Below are positions 6,196 through 7,215 of a stretch of 7,215 nucleotides of DNA, piece after piece. Below the pieces are notes generated by a model. The model was not told where the DNA came from and did no database searches. It saw only the letters and a program-made list of their open reading frames with translations. The position numbers and the translations under genes were made by a program. The stretch is taken from assembly GCA_013044065.1 (NCBI GenBank), contig JABEVA010000076.1, positions 1-7,215 on the forward strand. The letters run 5' to 3'. The stretch comes from Phycisphaerae bacterium (GTDB taxonomy: Bacteria; Planctomycetota; Phycisphaerae; WQYP01). Position 1 is the first letter of the stretch. Every line of letters begins with the position of its first letter.

Positions 6196-7215
6196 TTACC
6201 TTTGGATTTCCGGCGCTTGCCCTTGGCCATGATGGTGACGCAGATATTCCAGCAGCAGACGCACGCCGAAGCCACTGGCTGATTTGCCCACCAGGTAACG
6301 GTCATTCTTTTTGGGATGGGAAGTTCCGGCGATATCCAGATGAGCCCATGGAATTTCCGCCGGAACAAAATGCCGCAGGAACATTCCGCCCTGAATCGGG
6401 TGCGCCTCGCGTGGGCCGCTGTTGGCAATGTCCGCGTGGGGGCTTTCCAGCAATGCGGCATAGCGATCGTGCAGCGGCAGCGGCCAAAGCCATTCCCCGC
6501 TGTACGTGCCGGCGCTTTGCAGCGCCTGGGCGAGAGTTTCGCGATTGGACATCAGGCCGGCGTAAACACTCCCCAAGGCCACAATCACTCCACCGGTAAG
6601 TGTGGCCATATCAATGACCGCCGCCGGGTGATACCGCCGGCAGACGTAATTCAGGGCATCGGCCAGAATCAGCCGTCCTTCGGCATCGGTATTGGTGACC
6701 TCCACGGTTTTTCCATTGTACATGCGGATGATGTCGCCGGGGCGGTACGCCATGGCATCCACAGAGTTTTCCGCTGTCGGAATTGCCCCGATCACCGGAA
6801 TTGGCAATTGCAAAGCGGAGATGGCCTTCATCGCTCCAAGCACCGCCATACCGCCACATTTATCAAATTTCATCAGGCCCATATCCGCCGCAGGTTTGAT
6901 GGAAATACCACCGGTGTCAAAGGTGACCGCCTTGCCCACCAAAACCACAGGTTTTGGGGAACTGCCGACGCGCGTGATGGCGGAGGGTTTGTATTCGAGC
7001 AAAATTAAAGCCGGCGGTGAAACGCTGCCTTGTCCGACCGACAACAGCCCACCCATGCCCAGAGTTCGGGCCTTGTTATGGTCAATAATATCCACGCGTA
7101 AGCCGGTGATTCGGGCCAGGGCCCGGGCTTCCCGAACCAGCGTGGTCGGGTTAACCACATTTCCGGGATGGCAGGCGAGGTATCGGGCATAGTTGGCACC
7201 CAGGGCGATCGTGGT
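6196..7215 (-). CDS. pepA: M17 leucyl aminopeptidase, C-terminal part
   Basis: Cytosolic aminopeptidase of peptidase family M17, which removes N-terminal residues from peptides with a two-metal (Zn/Mn) centre and usually acts as a hexamer. The gene runs off the right edge: 339 residues are visible and the N-terminal domain is outside. Numbering from the first visible residue (codon 7213-7215), the fragment opens with the helix NYARYLACHPGN typical of the start of the catalytic domain. Metal and active-site residues are all present: Lys95 and Asp100 in VGKAVTFDTGG, Asp118 in MKFDKCGG, and Asp177, Glu179 and Arg181 in the family signature NTDAEGRL (6670-6693). These match Lys, Asp, Asp, Asp, Glu and Arg of E. 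coli PepA by motif. TLTGG, IANSG and LDIAGTS follow in the usual order, and the C-terminus has a His/Gln-rich tail (RHHHGQGQ). The stop is TAA 6196-6198, 30 bases before the dehydrogenase start. In-frame GTG 7158 is an internal codon, not the start. Confidence 0.95.
   Translation of the reverse strand, partial: TTIALGANYARYLACHPGNVVNPTTLVREARALARITGLRVDIIDHNKARTLGMGGLLSVGQGSVSPPALILLEYKPSAITRVGSSPKPVVLVGKAVTFDTGGISIKPAADMGLMKFDKCGGMAVLGAMKAISALQLPIPVIGAIPTAENSVDAMAYRPGDIIRMYNGKTVEVTNTDAEGRLILADALNYVCRRYHPAAVIDMATLTGGVIVALGSVYAGLMSNRETLAQALQSAGTYSGEWLWPLPLHDRYAALLESPHADIANSGPREAHPIQGGMFLRHFVPAEIPWAHLDIAGTSHPKKNDRYLVGKSASGFGVRLLLEYLRHHHGQGQAPEIQR

Noticed and set aside
6316..7008. Plus-strand 230-codon open frame opposite the aminopeptidase
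   Set aside because: The minus strand carries the exact M17 signature here, so the plus frame is a shadow.

Overview
The window reads like a stretch of chromosome from a moderately GC-rich, Gram-negative-type bacterium with an outer membrane. The gene families suggest a planctomycete or another PVC-superphylum member: a BBP2/OmpL-like beta-barrel porin, a tiny zinc-ribbon protein with a C-terminal membrane anchor, and a large secreted clan-A-like glycoside hydrolase. This placement is an inference from family flavour; there is no rRNA or other marker gene. No mobile element, phage gene, CRISPR array, tRNA or rRNA was recognised.

Layout. A strong GC-rich hairpin (15-45) lies just after the end of an outer-membrane porin gene on the minus strand (84-1496). 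Next come about 400 bases with no conventional gene (1497-1892). They separate the porin from a divergent 86-aa zinc-ribbon membrane protein (1893-2153, plus) and hold a 15-nt odd palindrome, a two-stage hairpin and a possible 21-codon leader ORF whose stop overlaps the zinc-ribbon start as TGATG. The zinc-ribbon gene converges, with a 22-base gap, on a 757-aa secreted glycoside-hydrolase-like protein (2176-4449, minus). Divergent from that is a small four-helix membrane protein (about 4599-5051, plus) whose reading frame is broken: the 3' part is in another frame, and the 5' end may be too. About 160 structured non-coding bases follow (5052-5211). The right end carries two minus-strand genes spaced like an operon: the catalytic domain of an M17 leucyl aminopeptidase (6196 to the right edge, 5' end outside the window) and, 30 bases downstream, a D-2-hydroxyacid dehydrogenase of the phosphoglycerate-dehydrogenase type (5212-6165).

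How they fit together. The porin and the secreted hydrolase would suit a heterotroph that breaks down polysaccharides or glycosides outside the cytoplasm, but they are not in one operon and a shared pathway is not shown. The aminopeptidase/dehydrogenase pair looks like amino-acid housekeeping. I see no clear new multi-gene system. The points most worth a second look are the broken membrane-protein gene, the leader-ORF/hairpin arrangement before the zinc-ribbon gene, the palindrome in the porin upstream region, the structured intergenic block at 5094-5168, and the uncertain family and substrate of the hydrolase.
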